Source: Saxidomus purpurata (taxonomy: Eukaryota; Mollusca; Bivalvia; Venerida; Veneridae). Taken from it: 64,000 nucleotides of DNA. The stretch covers positions 32,879,117 to 32,943,116 of the forward strand of contig JAFMSR010000015.1 in NCBI GenBank assembly GCA_022818135.1, given 5' to 3'. Of this stretch, positions 48,185 through 61,228 are shown in pieces (the stretch's first letter is position 1; each line of letters starts with the position of its first letter). A program made the translations under genes and the position numbers. The notes under the pieces are model-generated. The model saw only the letters and a list, made by a program, of their open reading frames with translations, was not told the origin of the DNA and ran no database searches.

Positions 48185-51100
48185 ATTCATTAGTGATAAA
48201 AATAAAATCAAAATCTTTATAACTTCACTCAGGGCTATTACGTCTACAGTTTAAAAAAAAAGTTATTTCGATTTACCAACTTCAAGTAAAAATAACTTCC
48301 TATATGGTATACCGGTATGTTCTTTCCTCATGTGTGATATAATTGCGCCTCTATACATACAATATATTCATATATTCAATATAATCGCAAGAAACATCCA
48401 AACATATGAAATTAAGTTAGCATAGGATTTCGCGATTGCACATCGTTCATTTACACAACAGAAACAATTCTGGCATATACGGATTGTTATCAAGCGTTAT
48501 TTTAACTTCCGGTTTAGAAATAAGTTCTAGGCATTGCCTGCCAACAATGCATTTTATACCATAAAAAGATCTTGCAACATTATCCATGAAGATATTTGAA
48601 CATTTAATTGTCAATACTTACCTGTACATATTTACAACTGAGCGAACGCCGTAAACACTACACCATTAAGCCCTCAAAAACGCACGTTATTCATTCTAAA
48701 ATTACACCGGCTTGAACCGTTTTAGTTAGATTATCCGCTTATTTGTCATAAGTTCATACATTCTCTAAACATAAATAGATTATGAATGTCGATGACATGG
48801 TTTGATATAATCGTTAAAGTGAATGTAACAAAAATTAATTTAGCTTTGCTTCTCGTGAACAATATGTCATTCAAATTTTCGTATATAAACATACCCCAAT
48901 GAAAATCTATGCCGGCGTCTAGAGGAGGTTTGGCGTGTCTGTGCAACTATAGAAAATAATAGAGAATAAATAGTCAAATAATTTGGTAAGATATGTTCTT
49001 TCAATATGTGATCGGGTTGTATCTTAAATTAGTTTTCGTGTTTACTGTAGAAATAAGCATAAAGATTACAAACATTCTATGAAAGTTTTTATTTCTGTAT
49101 TATTCCTCTTCTTTTCATTCTTGTAACAATGACACAAAAAACTGTGTAAATAAACTACACCATTTAAATCCCATTTAACATTTGATGCGTATCATAATTG
49201 GCTGTTTAATACTTCTCTGGAAAACATATGTATTTCAATACTATTTTTTTCTTATTTCCAAATGACAGTCTCGCAGGTAGTCGTACCATACTCTTTACCT
49301 GAAAGTGTTCACTGCACATCTCTATTGTATGTAGTATCTTTATCAAGATATAAAGCACATTATAATGAGCCAAATGTATGAAGAAAAAGTGGTGAAATAG
49401 GACTAATAGCTGATAAGTAATAGACAGGTCAATGAAATGATGTTGGAATTAAAGTTACAATCAAATCTTTTTATTAAATTCCTTTCATATTTAACATGAA
49501 GTCATATATACAAGCAATAGCATATATAATTAAATTCAGACAATATGCATACTGATGTGTAGTGCAAAAAAACACATGAGAATGTCGTATTTTCGATAAC
49601 TAATGTAAAAATTATTGATAGTATTACGAGGGATATTAAAACAGTTTTTAGTCAACCTTAGAGTACATTTTTACGCTATGAAAGTGCCTATACTACTACA
49701 AGTTACCCTGTTACAGCTATAGTTTTAAAGTCATGCCCCCCCCCGCCCCCTTAGGACGTCATCCGGTAAAGTGGCGATTTTCTTTTCTGTACATGTGAAA
49801 AAAACATCGTTAAAAAAGATAAATGGCTTTGAGCTTAGCCGAGACCCGCACTTGCAGCCGATTCATCGATTCATAAGTTATGAATGTACGCATCATCATC
49901 ATTATCATCATCATCATCATCATCATCATCATTCATCAAAGTGGTCTGTTCTTACGTCATTTACGGGGATGCTAACTGCAGCTATCCCTACATGAATCTC
50001 TTAATTTTGTTTAAGCCAGAAAATCTGACCGCTCACGTGATTTAGATAAAAACCTGCGCCATCTTGTGTGATTTGAAGTTAATGTACTTTATCATATCAA
50101 TTATCAAAACTTGCATCGAATATACTTCTGTCGGATCTTATAAAATATCAAGCAGAGATGATAAGTGCTCTTCCTAATCAAAAGAGGTCCTATGAAATCG
50201 TTCTGAAAAAAAATCCCTTCAACTGGTCCTGTATATCTTCAGTAGACGATATTCTTCAAAAGAAAAACTCAAATACTACTGCGAAACAAATTAACTCACT
50301 CTCACTGGTCAAAACCGTAGGTTTAAACAAACCTTATTCAGCTCACGACCAAAAAAAGGTTACTTACTAGAGCTAAATTCACAGACACTAAAAGTACAAC
50401 ATATAAAGAAACAAAATGCCACAAACCCAACTATTCTTTTTGTCTACAAGTTACTGAAAATGTTGACAACTTCAAATGAACAAAATATATATAAGTAAAC
50501 TGATGTACAAAACGATTTGTTTGTTATAGAGCTACATGTAGCAGGAATACTACATCGTAAGTGGTGAAAAACTAAGTAGGAAAACGTAGAACGAATCATG
50601 CAGAACAAATAAGAGACATTTTAACAGAACAAATTCCTCAAAGCAAACATGAATAAAATAAACAATTTGAATTGTTTCCCTTTTTATGATAAAAGCGAAA
50701 CGTGTTTCGAATAGGTTAACAAACGCAAATTATCTTATTCACACATCAAACCAATACTTTATGCCATTAATTAACATTGATTTTCTGCCTTTCAATTATA
50801 ATATGATAAAAGTTATCTCCATTGCAGTAAATTATGAGGCTGATGTCATTCAAACGTCGCCATAGACTACATGTATGCGCCTGATGAATCATTGCATGCA
50901 ACACGTATACATACATTGATATGAATACTATTTTCCTTCTCTAAATCACCATAGCATTAATACCGACAAGGCTTAACAAACTGACTGATACATCAGTGTA
51001 AATTTAAACAGGTATACTAAGTTTGTTCTCAAACTTGTTACTACAAAACCCACATCTGTTTTACATTCACATGTTTTTTGGCACCTTGGCATCTAATATG

Positions 51101-52631
51101 ACCTTGACCTTCTGTCCAAAAGATTTCAAACCAACAGCAGGAAAAAGAGATCTAGTGGTATGCAATTTCTTTTCTCCAATCTGAAAACGATATTGATAAA
51201 GCAAGTTAATTGCATGTAAAAAGTGTGGTAAAAATTAATAATGAACAACTGGCAGTATTTAAATCACACTTGTTTTGATGTAATATTAAGTGACTGTCTC
51301 TGAAAGAAGTAAGAATAGTCTTCTATGCAATATCGATATATTTTCGCGACTACATCAGATAACCTTTACCCTTAACGAACGTTGCATGATTTAAGCATTT
51401 TTGAAAAAAATATCTCTCCATGCCTGTACAATATTATGTTAATCTTGCTACATTAATGGAACTATCAGTTTGCAAGTAAGATTACAGACGTGCGATTGTG
51501 CAGACAATATATCATTATTTCAAATAATCCACTTTTGTGTCGGTAGGTAACACTGTCGTACATACCTTTGGTATGCAGATAGGTATGTATAATAGCATTG
51601 CATGAAGACTGATGGAACTTGTATATTGGTGTTCTTTCTCATGATTCATACATATATCACTAAACATAAAATAATTTAATCCAAAGTTCAATAATTAAAG
51701 ATGTTTATAATTTGACAACGATGGTCAAGAAGTTGCGTGTCAGATGTTATTTTTGCACAATGAATCCTTTATATCGAATTCAACCGGATAAAAGCACGTT
51801 ACCCATTTTCCGTTCCTTGTAAAGAAGACATATACGCATGCGTTATCTTTTTTGGATATACCACAACCCATTCTGTCATTTTCACCACATGCAAGCCCAA
51901 AAGGCTCTCCCATACCACGTTCAATGTAAACACTGAAAAGATTGTTTGCATGTTAATGATAAGAGCAATCTCGCAGGTAAGACACAGTACACGCAATCTT
52001 TGATTTAATATTTTCTGTTTGTTGGGCATGCATGTAAATCTTATGTAACTTATGGTAGAACGTGCCTTAAATTTATTTTTCATCTTTTCTTCTCAAATTT
52101 GAGATATATTTAAGCATATTTCCAATCGCAAAGAAACTTTTATTGAATTTGTGTCGCAAATTTGGCTACGGATGTCAATTGTTCACCGAAAGTTCAATGC
52201 TTATTTCATACCTACATTAAGAATAGTAACTCCACATGCTATACTATCATTGTCTGATAAATGTTATACTCACCGTCCATCATCAGAATGAAATCCAACT
52301 GAAGATCTGCGCCAGCCAGGAAATGCCATGCTTGGGTAATCTTTTGGAACTGGACCTATACCTTAAAAACGGTTCAGGATTATACACAGTAGGAAAAAGA
52401 TTACATGATTACATTTATTACAGATACTGAATTTTAAACATCAAAGTGGGGAATACCTACTTAAATATTCTCTAAGTTGAGCAAAGCAGCGTTAGAATTT
52501 AACATTTTCAAGACATAATCAAAACTACTGATTTCTGAAAAAGGTAACGGTAAATCATTGTGCAAAATTGTGTTTTGAAAATGGGGCGCAGTTCAAAATA
52601 TCTAATATACATATTTCAGAAAAGTTACTCT
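48185..52631. repeat. duplicated block Y, copy 1 (3' half of the B-box/SPRY unit)
   Basis: Aligns with 57865-61540 across non-coding DNA and SPRY exons 2-4. Matching phrases are TTCACTCAGGGCTATTA (48232/57907), CTTCCGGTTTAGAAATAAG (48506/58229) and ATCACCATAGCATTAATACC (50945/59493). Short open frames here, such as 50158-50370, are not conserved in copy 2 and are not genes. Confidence 0.8.
49891..49937. repeat. (CAT)n microsatellite
   Basis: About 14 CAT units with one interruption. It is absent from the duplicate near 58310, so it expanded or was lost after duplication. The histidine-rich frame across it is an artefact. Confidence 0.95.
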
Positions 52632-55600
52632 TAAAAATTTGAACAAAGCTTATGCACGTTCATCATGGCAGATTAGTTCGGGAACATTTCGTTATCTTTA
52701 AAGGGAATTCAAAAGGCAAAACAGAAAATAAGTTGGCTTAAAATTAAAGAGCGTGTTAAGAGGAACGCACTATTTCAATAATTTCTTAAATCGGAGTATT
52801 AAATGTAAAGATATTAAAGATTTAAAATTTTAAAAATTGAAGATCATAGAAGCGGCCATTTTGAATTTATGTGACGTGATGTCATAGTGATGTGATTAAA
52901 TATTCATGCAGGTATTAATGCTATGTTAAAAACATAAACTTCAAAATTACATTGAAGCATGGTAACCTTCATGACACTTATCAATGTTATCAATTTCAGG
53001 TGAAAAACAATCATAAAAAATGAGTAAATGGGATTCAAATTAAAGTTTTGAAATGAGGGCGTGTCTAATAGTGTGTCAAATGGTGTGCTTGTCTTAACAA
53101 GCCCTTCAATAACCTGCACACTTTGACTTGCGTTCCCCTTTAACCAACCCATCCAAAAATGTCAAATACTTGCTTTATTTCATTCGGTTTAGACCCAGTG
53201 GCCGTCAGCGGTAGTTTTTAACAAAATCAAGTTTATTCAAACAAACGAATATAATACATTAATATAGAATTAAGTTAAAAGGAATTTGCGACTATCTAAT
53301 AAAACCATTTAAACTTGACTGGTATTCTTACCAACAGCCCCCTTGCAACCTCCACATTTAATTATTTCTACTTCGAAATAGCTACCACTTTGCATGATGA
53401 TACTGTCAATGTATAGGCCATTTTCAGCTCCAGTTTGATTAAAGCTACTGAAACTAAACGGAAAAGCAATTAATGTTCAAAATGACCTTAATCGGAAGTA
53501 ATCTGCAAAACATAAAAAGATCTTATCTGTCCAAAGACAAAAGAAAGCTATGCTTTACGTAAGATTGCCTTAAAATACAAATCTTAAAGTTTTATTGATA
53601 CAACATTGATATGAATTGAAAAAACATCCATCAAATAACTCGTGCAACGATATTTACAACATGTGCTCTAAATGACGTCCAATTTGTGTTATAATCACGT
53701 TGAGCCTCTTTAACAAAATTTCAGTCATGTTCATGCCGATGATCCTCAACAATTTTAGTTTGTTTGACCTTATTCAAAAGTTACTGTTTAGAAGTTCAGA
53801 GAGTTTATCATCTTTTCCATATATGTTTCCATTATTCTCATTACGTTGACTTTCAAAATATACTTGAACTGTTTCTGAAGCCTTCAGCCTTGACGTCGCC
53901 ATACTGAATTATCAACATGTTTGAAATGACGTCACAATGTCAAAATGACGTCAACGTTTGCACGTGCTGAAGAATGTATTAATAACTTACATATCTCCTG
54001 ACATTTACGGTCTATCAACTTAACAAATCGGTCAAGATTTCGCATTTTAGGAAAATTCAAAGTAGTATCATATACTATGGATCATCCTGTACATGTTGAT
54101 TGAGACTCGTCTTTGATAGGCCGTGCCATATATACCTTGACCGACGATGATGGATATTCAACACACAACTCGTCTTTAAAATCTTCAAATTCTAATGTGT
54201 TGAAAGGAACGTCATCACAGAAAATTTGGGGCGACCAAAATTAAGAAAGCACTGCACATACGTACTCTGCATAAGAACTACCGTAATTTTGTCGTTTTAT
54301 TTAGACAAATAATTATCATGCAATTAAATTAATCATTACAAACTACTTTAATTTATGGGCCTTGACTTCTGTGTTTGCTGCTGACTACAAGTGTATTCTA
54401 AGACTTTTGACTGTGCTTTTTACATATAAATTGACCAAAACTAAATGTATGACAAGAATTGTTTAAGCAAATTATACCTTAGGGTATTACCATCCACATC
54501 AATGTTCTCAGCTCTCAGTTTTCGATCAATTAAGGCCTATAAAATATAAATAGAATGTACCTTTATTTAGTTTATACAAAATTTTAAATCGAGTGTGAAG
54601 AAAGCTTTAGCTAATCGAGTCACTCTCGAGTCTGCTTCTAGGAAAAACCAGTACTGGTGTCATATGAGGTAAAACGGTCGTGACCCCAGTGGGGCTCTAG
54701 CCCGCAGCCTCTCGGGTAAGCGGCATACACCTTAACCTCTATACCACCACTCCCCTTAGTTTATTGAATTACAGCTTTAAAGTCCTGGGACCACAATTAC
54801 AAGTAGATCTTATTTTACAGTGAAATACAATGTATGTCTTACCAGCGGAAATGACATTTAATTGTACCAAAAACATTCCTTACTTTTTAAATCGTTGCAT
54901 ATGTTCAAAATATAGAACAGTATTTTCAAATGAAATTGCAAAAAATTAAAAAGGCTTTCTGGCAACTCTTTTTCGTGAAAGAAAAACGATTTAAATAAAA
55001 AAGAAATGAATATGTCAACTTTGTTTTTAGAGTGAATAGAAAATGGTTCTATCAGAATCCTATCAGTATATTTTTTACAATTTCAGTAAAAATTAATGCA
55101 AAGAGATCCTGGGATTTAAAACTATCATATTAGTTGATGAAAAAATATTGAATTCGTTAAAAGTTATCATTACAAATTATGAATGCCTCACCAATGTAAC
55201 AAATATTATTTTTGAATTCTATAATCTATTACATTTCGTCTAGATGAAACAAATCACAGACCTCTGAATAAGAAATATAAACACATATTAGCTCGTCAAC
55301 ACGCAAAAGGCGTAATCTTACCTGCGACTTTGGCACATCATAAGTTGTTTCTTTTATGTGCTTCAATAACTGTGAAAGGCTGCTTTCGATCTTTGCATCT
55401 ACAATGGTTATAAGCTTTTGTATATTCTTTAACTTTACACTTGACACATTATCTAAAGATTTGAGAAAAAAACACTTTGCATAAAGAGTAAAATATTTAT
55501 AAAGTATTTATCGTAAAGGGGTATACTGAGGAAAGGCTTACCTATTCTGTCTTCATCGTCGGGAATACGCTGTAAAAGACCTAAAACGCTGCATGTTGTC

Positions 55601-56433
55601 ATTGCATTTTCGAGCTGGTCGTCTCTTTCAAACATGTACTCTTGTATATCTGTATTCCTTATTTCTTCTATCAGCTGCCGAAAAGCTTTAATTCTTTGCT
55701 TAAGCTGTACCGCTGTGACACAAAGCTTAGTTGGTTGATTTCTTTGTTTTTCGACTGTCTCTTGAATAAGTGTTATCTCCTGAGCCATACCAGTTGCATC
55801 CTTTTCAAATTTATCAACAGAATGTATATTCTGTGTCTTCATAGCTGCTGCCTGGCTGCATATCTCATTTGTAAGCTTATTTATATGTTTCAAAATGTCA
55901 GCTTTGAACGCTTCTGCGTCAGCAATAAAGTTAGCATGCATTTCCTCGGCTTGACTCCTTTTGGTTTGTACTGCTGACAAACATTGTCGTATTTGAGAAT
56001 CACAGTCACTGATGTCCTTCACAAGCTTATCTAAATCTTGACTATTTTTAAACTCTATCGATTTCTTGGGAATATATTCTACTTTACACAGTTTGTGTTC
56101 GAGAATCATACAATCTCCACAGCCAATCTGATCATGATCAGGACAATAAAATTTCATCTGTTCGTTCAGATGTTGTGAGCATTTCTCTAGTCCGTCATCC
56201 GCTTTGTTGACAATAACTCCAGTCTTATTAGCGCAATCAATTAACACATGATCTTTACAGACTTTTGCCTTTCTGTGATGTCCAAAGCAAGTGTTACACA
56301 TATCTTCATCACATTCTCGACATCTTCCACTGGCAGCCGTGTATTTCCCATCATCATCACAAGGTTTACAAGTGATTTCAATACACTCCTCTGATCCCTT
56401 TTCGAAAAATATTTTTTTACCAGATACCGCCAT
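51067..56433 (-). CDS. B-box / coiled-coil / SPRY protein (TRIM-like, no RING)
   Basis: Exons on the minus strand: 56433-55542, 55452-55322, 54536-54478, then SPRY exons 53447-53332, 52355-52274, 51932-51803 and 51180-51067 (TGA). Exon 1 encodes a B-box1-like zinc cluster (C22-x2-C25, C38-x2-C41, C46-x2-C49), a B-box2 (C85-x2-H88, C97-x2-H100, C105-x2-C108, H113) and a coiled coil (about 125-260). The four SPRY exons are phase-compatible with each other and read S-Y-F-E-V-E-I-I, F-P-G-W...G-F-H-S-D-D-G, D-R-M-G-C-G-I, V-F-F-T-R-N-G and L-F-P-A-V-G-L. Such proteins usually act as self-associating adaptors. Without a RING, ubiquitin-ligase activity is not expected. Weak point: the junction between exon 3 and the first SPRY exon does not join in frame, so an exon is unplaced, or these are two genes, or the copy is damaged. 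Confidence 0.75.
53774..53902 (-). other. 42-codon ORF in intron, preceded by CRE motifs
   Basis: Starts M-A-T-S-R-L-K-A-S-E-T-V-Q-V-Y-F-E-S and ends L-L-N-S-N-F before TGA. An AATTCAG acceptor-like sequence precedes it by one base. It does not splice in frame to the SPRY exons. It might be part of an inserted element or a short exon of another transcript. Confidence 0.2.
53927..53953. promoter_or_regulatory. pair of perfect CRE palindromes
   Basis: TGACGTCA occurs at 53927-53934 and 53946-53953, with a half site at 53891. CREs bind CREB/ATF factors. The pair lies inside an intron of the B-box/SPRY gene, just upstream (on the minus strand) of a short ORF, so it may be an internal promoter or belong to an inserted element. 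Confidence 0.35.
54136..54240 (-). CDS. coding-like block between B-box exon 3 and SPRY exon 1
   Basis: Thirty-five open codons (F-W-S-P-Q-I-F-C-D-D-V-P-F...V-E-Y-P-S-S-S-V-K) end at an AAG/GTATAT donor. Upstream, the only nearby acceptor (TATGTGCAG, exon start 54251) enters a different frame that stops. It is probably an exon with a one-base problem, or a transposon-derived piece. It fits the order of the gene but not the phases. Confidence 0.3.
54600..54757 (-). mobile_element. tRNA-derived SINE
   Basis: On the minus strand the head reads GGTGGTATAGAGGTTAAGG (A-box TGGTATAGAGG), then CGGGCTAGAGCCCCAC (B-box). A tail with CCAGTACTGGTTTTTCC follows. The head and spacing fit molluscan tRNA-type SINEs. 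It sits in an intron of the B-box/SPRY gene. Confidence 0.6.
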
Positions 56434-56876
56434 ATTTCATGAAACAATTAGATAGCACCAAAATGGTACAATACAAACATCATCCACATACCACTTTAAA
56501 TTGTCATAATTTGTAACATAGATAGTGTTTAACCTCCTCGAGAATTCACTGATTAATTTGATAAAGTTATGCTACTTAGTCTCGTTTAATATGTAAACAT
56601 TTGAGTCATAAAACGCGGAAGCATTACTTCAGTTTTTCCGTGTATCCGAGTCATGTGACCTTTTTGTAGTTAATGTAGGCGATCACAAAACTTTTCCGCA
56701 TGAAGGTAATCATATAACTCCATAAAATAGCTTTATACCTAACATTTTATAAAACGATTGAGCATGCCTTGCCATTTTGTTCAAAATGGTATAAATACAG
56801 TAGGTAATTCTCACCACATTTTAAACGCACGTTATTGATGAACAATCCCTTTATTCTACTTATAACATGCCTCTTA
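56434..56876 (-). promoter_or_regulatory. conserved 5' flank of the B-box/SPRY gene (block Z, copy 1)
   Basis: This upstream sequence is retained in copy 2 (62363-62770) with few changes, including GTGTATCCGAGTCATGTGACC and TAACCTCCTCGAGAATTCACTG. The E-box CATGTG and the retained length suggest promoter and leader. No TATA box stands out. Confidence 0.5.
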
Positions 56877-57864
56877 CCCACGCTGTGTATTTACAGGTTG
56901 TCCGTACATGTTACGAGTATTTCGTGCATTTCATGTCAAATTGTCCACTCACTTACTATTTGACTTTAATTTGTGTTTTTTGGTCGTATTTAATTGGTTC
57001 ATGCACCAGTTTACTTTTGCGTTACGCCTTTCTGATTAGTCCTTTAGTTCCGTGTTCCTATATATTTGACATTTCCGCCTAGTAGCGGATCAGTGGTCTA
57101 GTGTTAACGCGCTGGACTTTTAATCAAGGGATCGCAGGTTCGGTGCCCCGCTCCTGCACTAACATAACTAATGGGGTCTCATCCACGTAGAAAAAAGGTA
57201 AATACATTTTCTCTAAACAAACCTAACAACCCAGGCCTCGTGTATAGGTGCTGTACACCGGGCATGCTAAAGAACCAGGGGTGTTTCTAGAATTTAAAAT
57301 AACTAGAACCCCTCGGGTACGTTGGTCATATGGATTATCCAGTACCACCAACTTCCACCTGTTTTTACTTTTTTATCATGTTCAGGTTATAAATACATTT
57401 CGCATCTGTAGCCGCTGTGGGTTTTGTTTTGTTGCATAGAGTTCATTGAATAAATGATATAAAAAGTATTTGCTTTTATTTAGAGTTTTCCGTGCTCTGT
57501 GGAATGCACAAGATGCTCATCAACCCCTTTTCGGCCGTTACATTTGGCGTATCTGTTTTGGCCTTGCTGTAGGAGATTTATGCTCACTCACTGTTAGAAC
57601 ACATTTCTTTCCTTAAACAAATGTTTGATAAAAACTTTTCCTAGATTCATTATTGATTTTATTAGTTTCAAAATCAAGTTGACGTGTGCATAGTACAAAT
57701 ATGCAACACATTGATAGGATTGATACTGTTGATTTTTCGCATGATAAAATACGTGTGGTGGTCTATTATAGGAACGCCTAAAGAAAATAGTTCATGCAAG
57801 TTTTCTTGAAGAGTGTTGGTAGAGAAAATCAGAACTTTGCCAATTTGATTTGTTTAAGAAACCA
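56877..57864. other. spacer between tandem units; holds a SINE, no gene
   Basis: In a simple tandem array this interval should carry block X. It instead holds unrelated sequence with a tRNA-derived SINE and no supported gene. The open frame 56867-57082 has no domain. Confidence 0.45.
57083..57210 (+). mobile_element. tRNA-Lys-derived SINE (head and core)
   Basis: The head reads GCGGATCAGTGGTCTAGTG, then CTGGACTTTTAATC (lysine-type anticodon loop CTTTTAA), then GCAGGTTCGGTGCCCCG (B-box). A conserved-looking core follows, GGGGTCTCATCCACG. The stems are imperfect and no clean tRNA 3' end exists. The element may extend to about 57440. Confidence 0.65.
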
Positions 57865-59592
57865 TAGATTTTTAGATAAAAATAAAAGCAAAATCTTAAA
57901 AAGACTTCACTCAGGGCTATTATTTATAAAGTACTCTTAAGTAAATTATTTCGATCAACCAATTTCAAGTACAAATAACTTCCTACATGGTAAATATTCT
58001 TTCCTCGTGTAATATAACTGCGTATTTATACAAACAATGTATTCATTTAAATTGCAAGAAACATCCAATCATATGAAATTAAGTTAGCTAAAGATTTTTC
58101 AGTTGCGTATTGTTCATCTACACAAAAGAACCAATTAAGGGATATACCAATTGTCATTACATTTCCGTGCTAAGAAACACTTGAAAAGGCGGTTTGTCAG
58201 GATATAACCAATCAAGAGCTATTTCAACTTCCGGTTTAGAAATAAGTTTATAAGGTATTGCGCCAAATCTGTTAGCCGAAACCCGCACCCACCACCGCAC
58301 CATACGTTAGGAATTTACGCCTTCATTCATAAACGTGGCTGGTTCTGACGTCATTTACGAGGATGCTTACTGCAGATATCCCGATCCCTTGATTTTGTTC
58401 TGCCAGAAAAAAACTGCCTGAACGGCAATTCGTGAAATATTTTTATCGTCAACCTTAGTTCGGTCATTTTTATAGGCGGACATTTTAAGAACATACCTAA
58501 ACATCATTCTTGGAAAAGTAACGGAATCGGTTTCTATTTAGATCGGCAGTTACATTATTTATCATTGAAGCGCTCATGTGATTAAGATAAACGCCTGCAT
58601 TATCTTGTGTGATTTGAAATAAATGTACTTTTTTCATATCCATTATCCAAAACTTGCATGAAGTATACTTCTGTCGGCTCTTCAAAATATCCAGTAGTGA
58701 TGATAAGTGCTCTTTCTAAATCGACTTTGAAAGACAATTCCTTCAACTGGTCCTCTATAGCTTCAGTAGACGATATTATTCAAAAGAACAATTCAAATAA
58801 CCACCCGAGGAGAAAACCGCCAAAATAACTAATTTCTTTCACCGCGCTTTCACTGGTCCAAACCGTTAAAGCCAACCTTATTCAGCTCACACCGATAAAA
58901 AGGTTACTTACAAGAGCGAAATTCACAGACACCACTAAAAGTACAACATATAAAAAAACAAAATGACACAAGCCCAACCATTCTTGTCGTCTACACATTG
59001 TTGAAAATGTTGACAAATTCAAAGGAATAAACTATATAAGTAAACTGATGTACAAAATGAATTGTTTGTTATGTTATAGATCCAGCATTTGCCGATTGTA
59101 CGGAATACTATATCGTAAAGTGGTAAAAAAATTAAGAACACGTAAAACGATTCATGCAAAACAAATAAGAGAAATTTCAACAAGATAAATTCATTAGAAA
59201 GAACGTAAATAAATTAAACAATTTGAAATGTTTCCTTTTTTGTATAAACAACTAAACGTGTTTCAGCTAGGTTAGCAAACGCAAATTATTTTATTAACAA
59301 ATTCAAACCCATTCTTAACGCCATTAATTGACATTGATTATCTGCCATTTAATTACAATGAAATAATAGTAATCTCCCTTGCAGTAAGTGATGAGGCTGA
59401 CGTCATTGAAACGACCTCATAGACTACATGTATGCACGTGATGAATCATTGCATGAAACACGTTGATATGGATACTGTTCATCTTCTCTAAATCACCATA
59501 GCATTAATACCGACAAGGGTTAACAAACTGATTGATACAAAAGTGTATGCAAAAAATTATAAACATGTAAGGCACCTACTATGTTTGTTCTC

Positions 59593-59598
<6 letters not shown>

Positions 59599-59623
<25 letters not shown>

Positions 59624-59912
59624 GATGCCCCAAATGGGTGACCCCGTTTATTCACATATATCACACAAATACACAAAATGCATTCCAAAGTATCATCTCT
59701 ACATACCTGACAGACATGACCTAACATACGAAATACAAATTTATCGAAGGAAAATATAAAAAGTATATATGTGCAAAATATATGTTTTATGAAAAAAAAG
59801 GAAAGAAAAAAGGTCATGTGCCCAAAGTAATTTACAGCGTATGTGACAGGACAACAAAATAGTACGGAATGTTGAAGATAGAAAAGAAAAGAAGCAGAAA
59901 AAGGGAGAGAAA
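59599..59912 (-). mobile_element. 314-bp poly(A) retroposon insertion with target-site duplication
   Basis: The insertion interrupts block Y relative to copy 1 at 51030. It is flanked by the direct repeat TTGTTCTCAAACTT (59585-59598 and 59913-59926). On the minus strand it ends with AATAAACGGGGTCACCC, about ten more bases and a run of about 30 A. This is an LINE-mobilised transcript end: a 5'-truncated LINE, SINE or processed mRNA tail. The source is not identified. The open frame across it is spurious. Confidence 0.85.
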
Positions 59913-59968
59913 TTGTTCTCAAACTTGTCATTTGCAGTTTTACTACATAAAACGCATATGTTTTACAT

Positions 59969-61228
59969 TTACATGTTTCTTGACATCTGGGCATCTAATA
60001 TCACCTTGACCTTCTGTCCATAATGTTTCAAAGCAACAGCAGGAAAAAGAGATCTAGTTGTATGCAATTTCCTTTCTCCAATCTGAAATCGATATTGATA
60101 AAGCAAGTCAATTGCATGTAAAAATTGCGGTAAAATTGGTAATAAATGACTGACAGTATTTAAATCATTTGGATATACAGTTATGTGAATCGCAATGTTG
60201 TGTTGGCATTGCAACTCTCGATACATTTTCGCGACTACATCAGTTAACTTTTTCCCTTAAACAAATGTACATGTACATTGCATGATTTAAGCATTTTTGA
60301 GAAATTGTTTTCTCTCACCATACCTGTACAATATTATGTTAATCTTGCTACATTCATAGAACTATCATTTTTCAAGTAGGAATACAGGGTGCGATGGTGC
60401 AGACAATATTACATTCTTTCAAATGATCCACTTGTATGTCGACAGGTAACACTGTCGTACATACCACTGGTATACGGATAGGTATAATGGATTGCATGAA
60501 GACCAATGGGACGTGTGTTCCATATAACTATATTGGTGTTCTTTCTCATGATTCATACATACATGACTAGACATCAAATAATTTAAGCCAAAGTTCAATA
60601 AGATGTTAATAATTTGGCTGCGATCGTCAGGAAATTGCTTGTCAGATGTTATTTTTGCACAATGAATCTTGTATATCGATTTCAACTTGATAAAATAACA
60701 TTACCCTTTTTCCGTTTTTTGTAAAGAAGACATGTACGCTTGCGATACCTTTCTTGGATATACCGCAACCCATTCTGTCATTTTCACCACATGGAAGCCC
60801 AAAAGGCTCTCCCATACCACGTTCAATGAAAACACTGAAAAATTTGTACCAAGTGCAATCTTGCAGATAAGACACAGTCCATGCAATCTTTGATTAAAAA
60901 TTGTTTGTGTTAGGCACGCATGTAAACCTCATGTAACACAGAATGTGCCTGAAATTTTTTTTTTATATTTTCGTCTCAAATTTGATATAAAGGCATATTT
61001 CCAATTGTAATTTTTATCGGTTCACAGCCTATTTTATACTCATATCAAGAATAGTAACTCCACATGCATTATTGCACCTGTTATACCCAACTCTCTATCT
61101 CCTCGGTTAAACTATATTATCAGTGTCTGATAAATGTTATACTCACTTTCCATCATCAGAGTGATATCCAGGTGAAGACATGTACCAGCCAGGAAAGGCC
61201 ATACTTCGGTAATCTTTTGGAACTGGAC
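59969..61228 (-). pseudogene. second B-box/SPRY copy: SPRY exons 2-4 only
   Basis: Exons 61228-61147, 60834-60705 and 60082-59969 (TAA) have the same lengths (82, 130, 114 bases), phases and splice sites as SPRY exons 2-4 at 51-52 kb. They encode F-P-G-W-Y-M-S-S...H-S-D-D-G, D-R-M-G-C-G-I-S-K-K, F-F-T-K-N-G-K-R and L-F-P-A-V-A-L-K. Each exon is intact and its differences from copy 1 are mostly conservative. SPRY exon 1, the coiled coil and the B-boxes are missing: unrelated sequence fills 61541-62230. It is either a truncated pseudogene, or 3' exons reused by a transcript with another start. Confidence 0.7.

Noticed and set aside
49771..49995. Histidine-rich 74-codon frame
   Set aside because: Created by the CAT microsatellite and absent from the duplicate block.
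50158..50370. 70-codon frame in block Y
   Set aside because: Its duplicate near 58700 is broken by indels, so the frame is not conserved.
55642..55977. 111-codon plus-strand frame
   Set aside because: Antisense shadow of the coiled-coil exon of the B-box gene.
59557..59994. 145-codon minus-strand frame with lysine run
   Set aside because: Crosses the poly(A) tail of a retroposon and its insertion site. It is not a gene.
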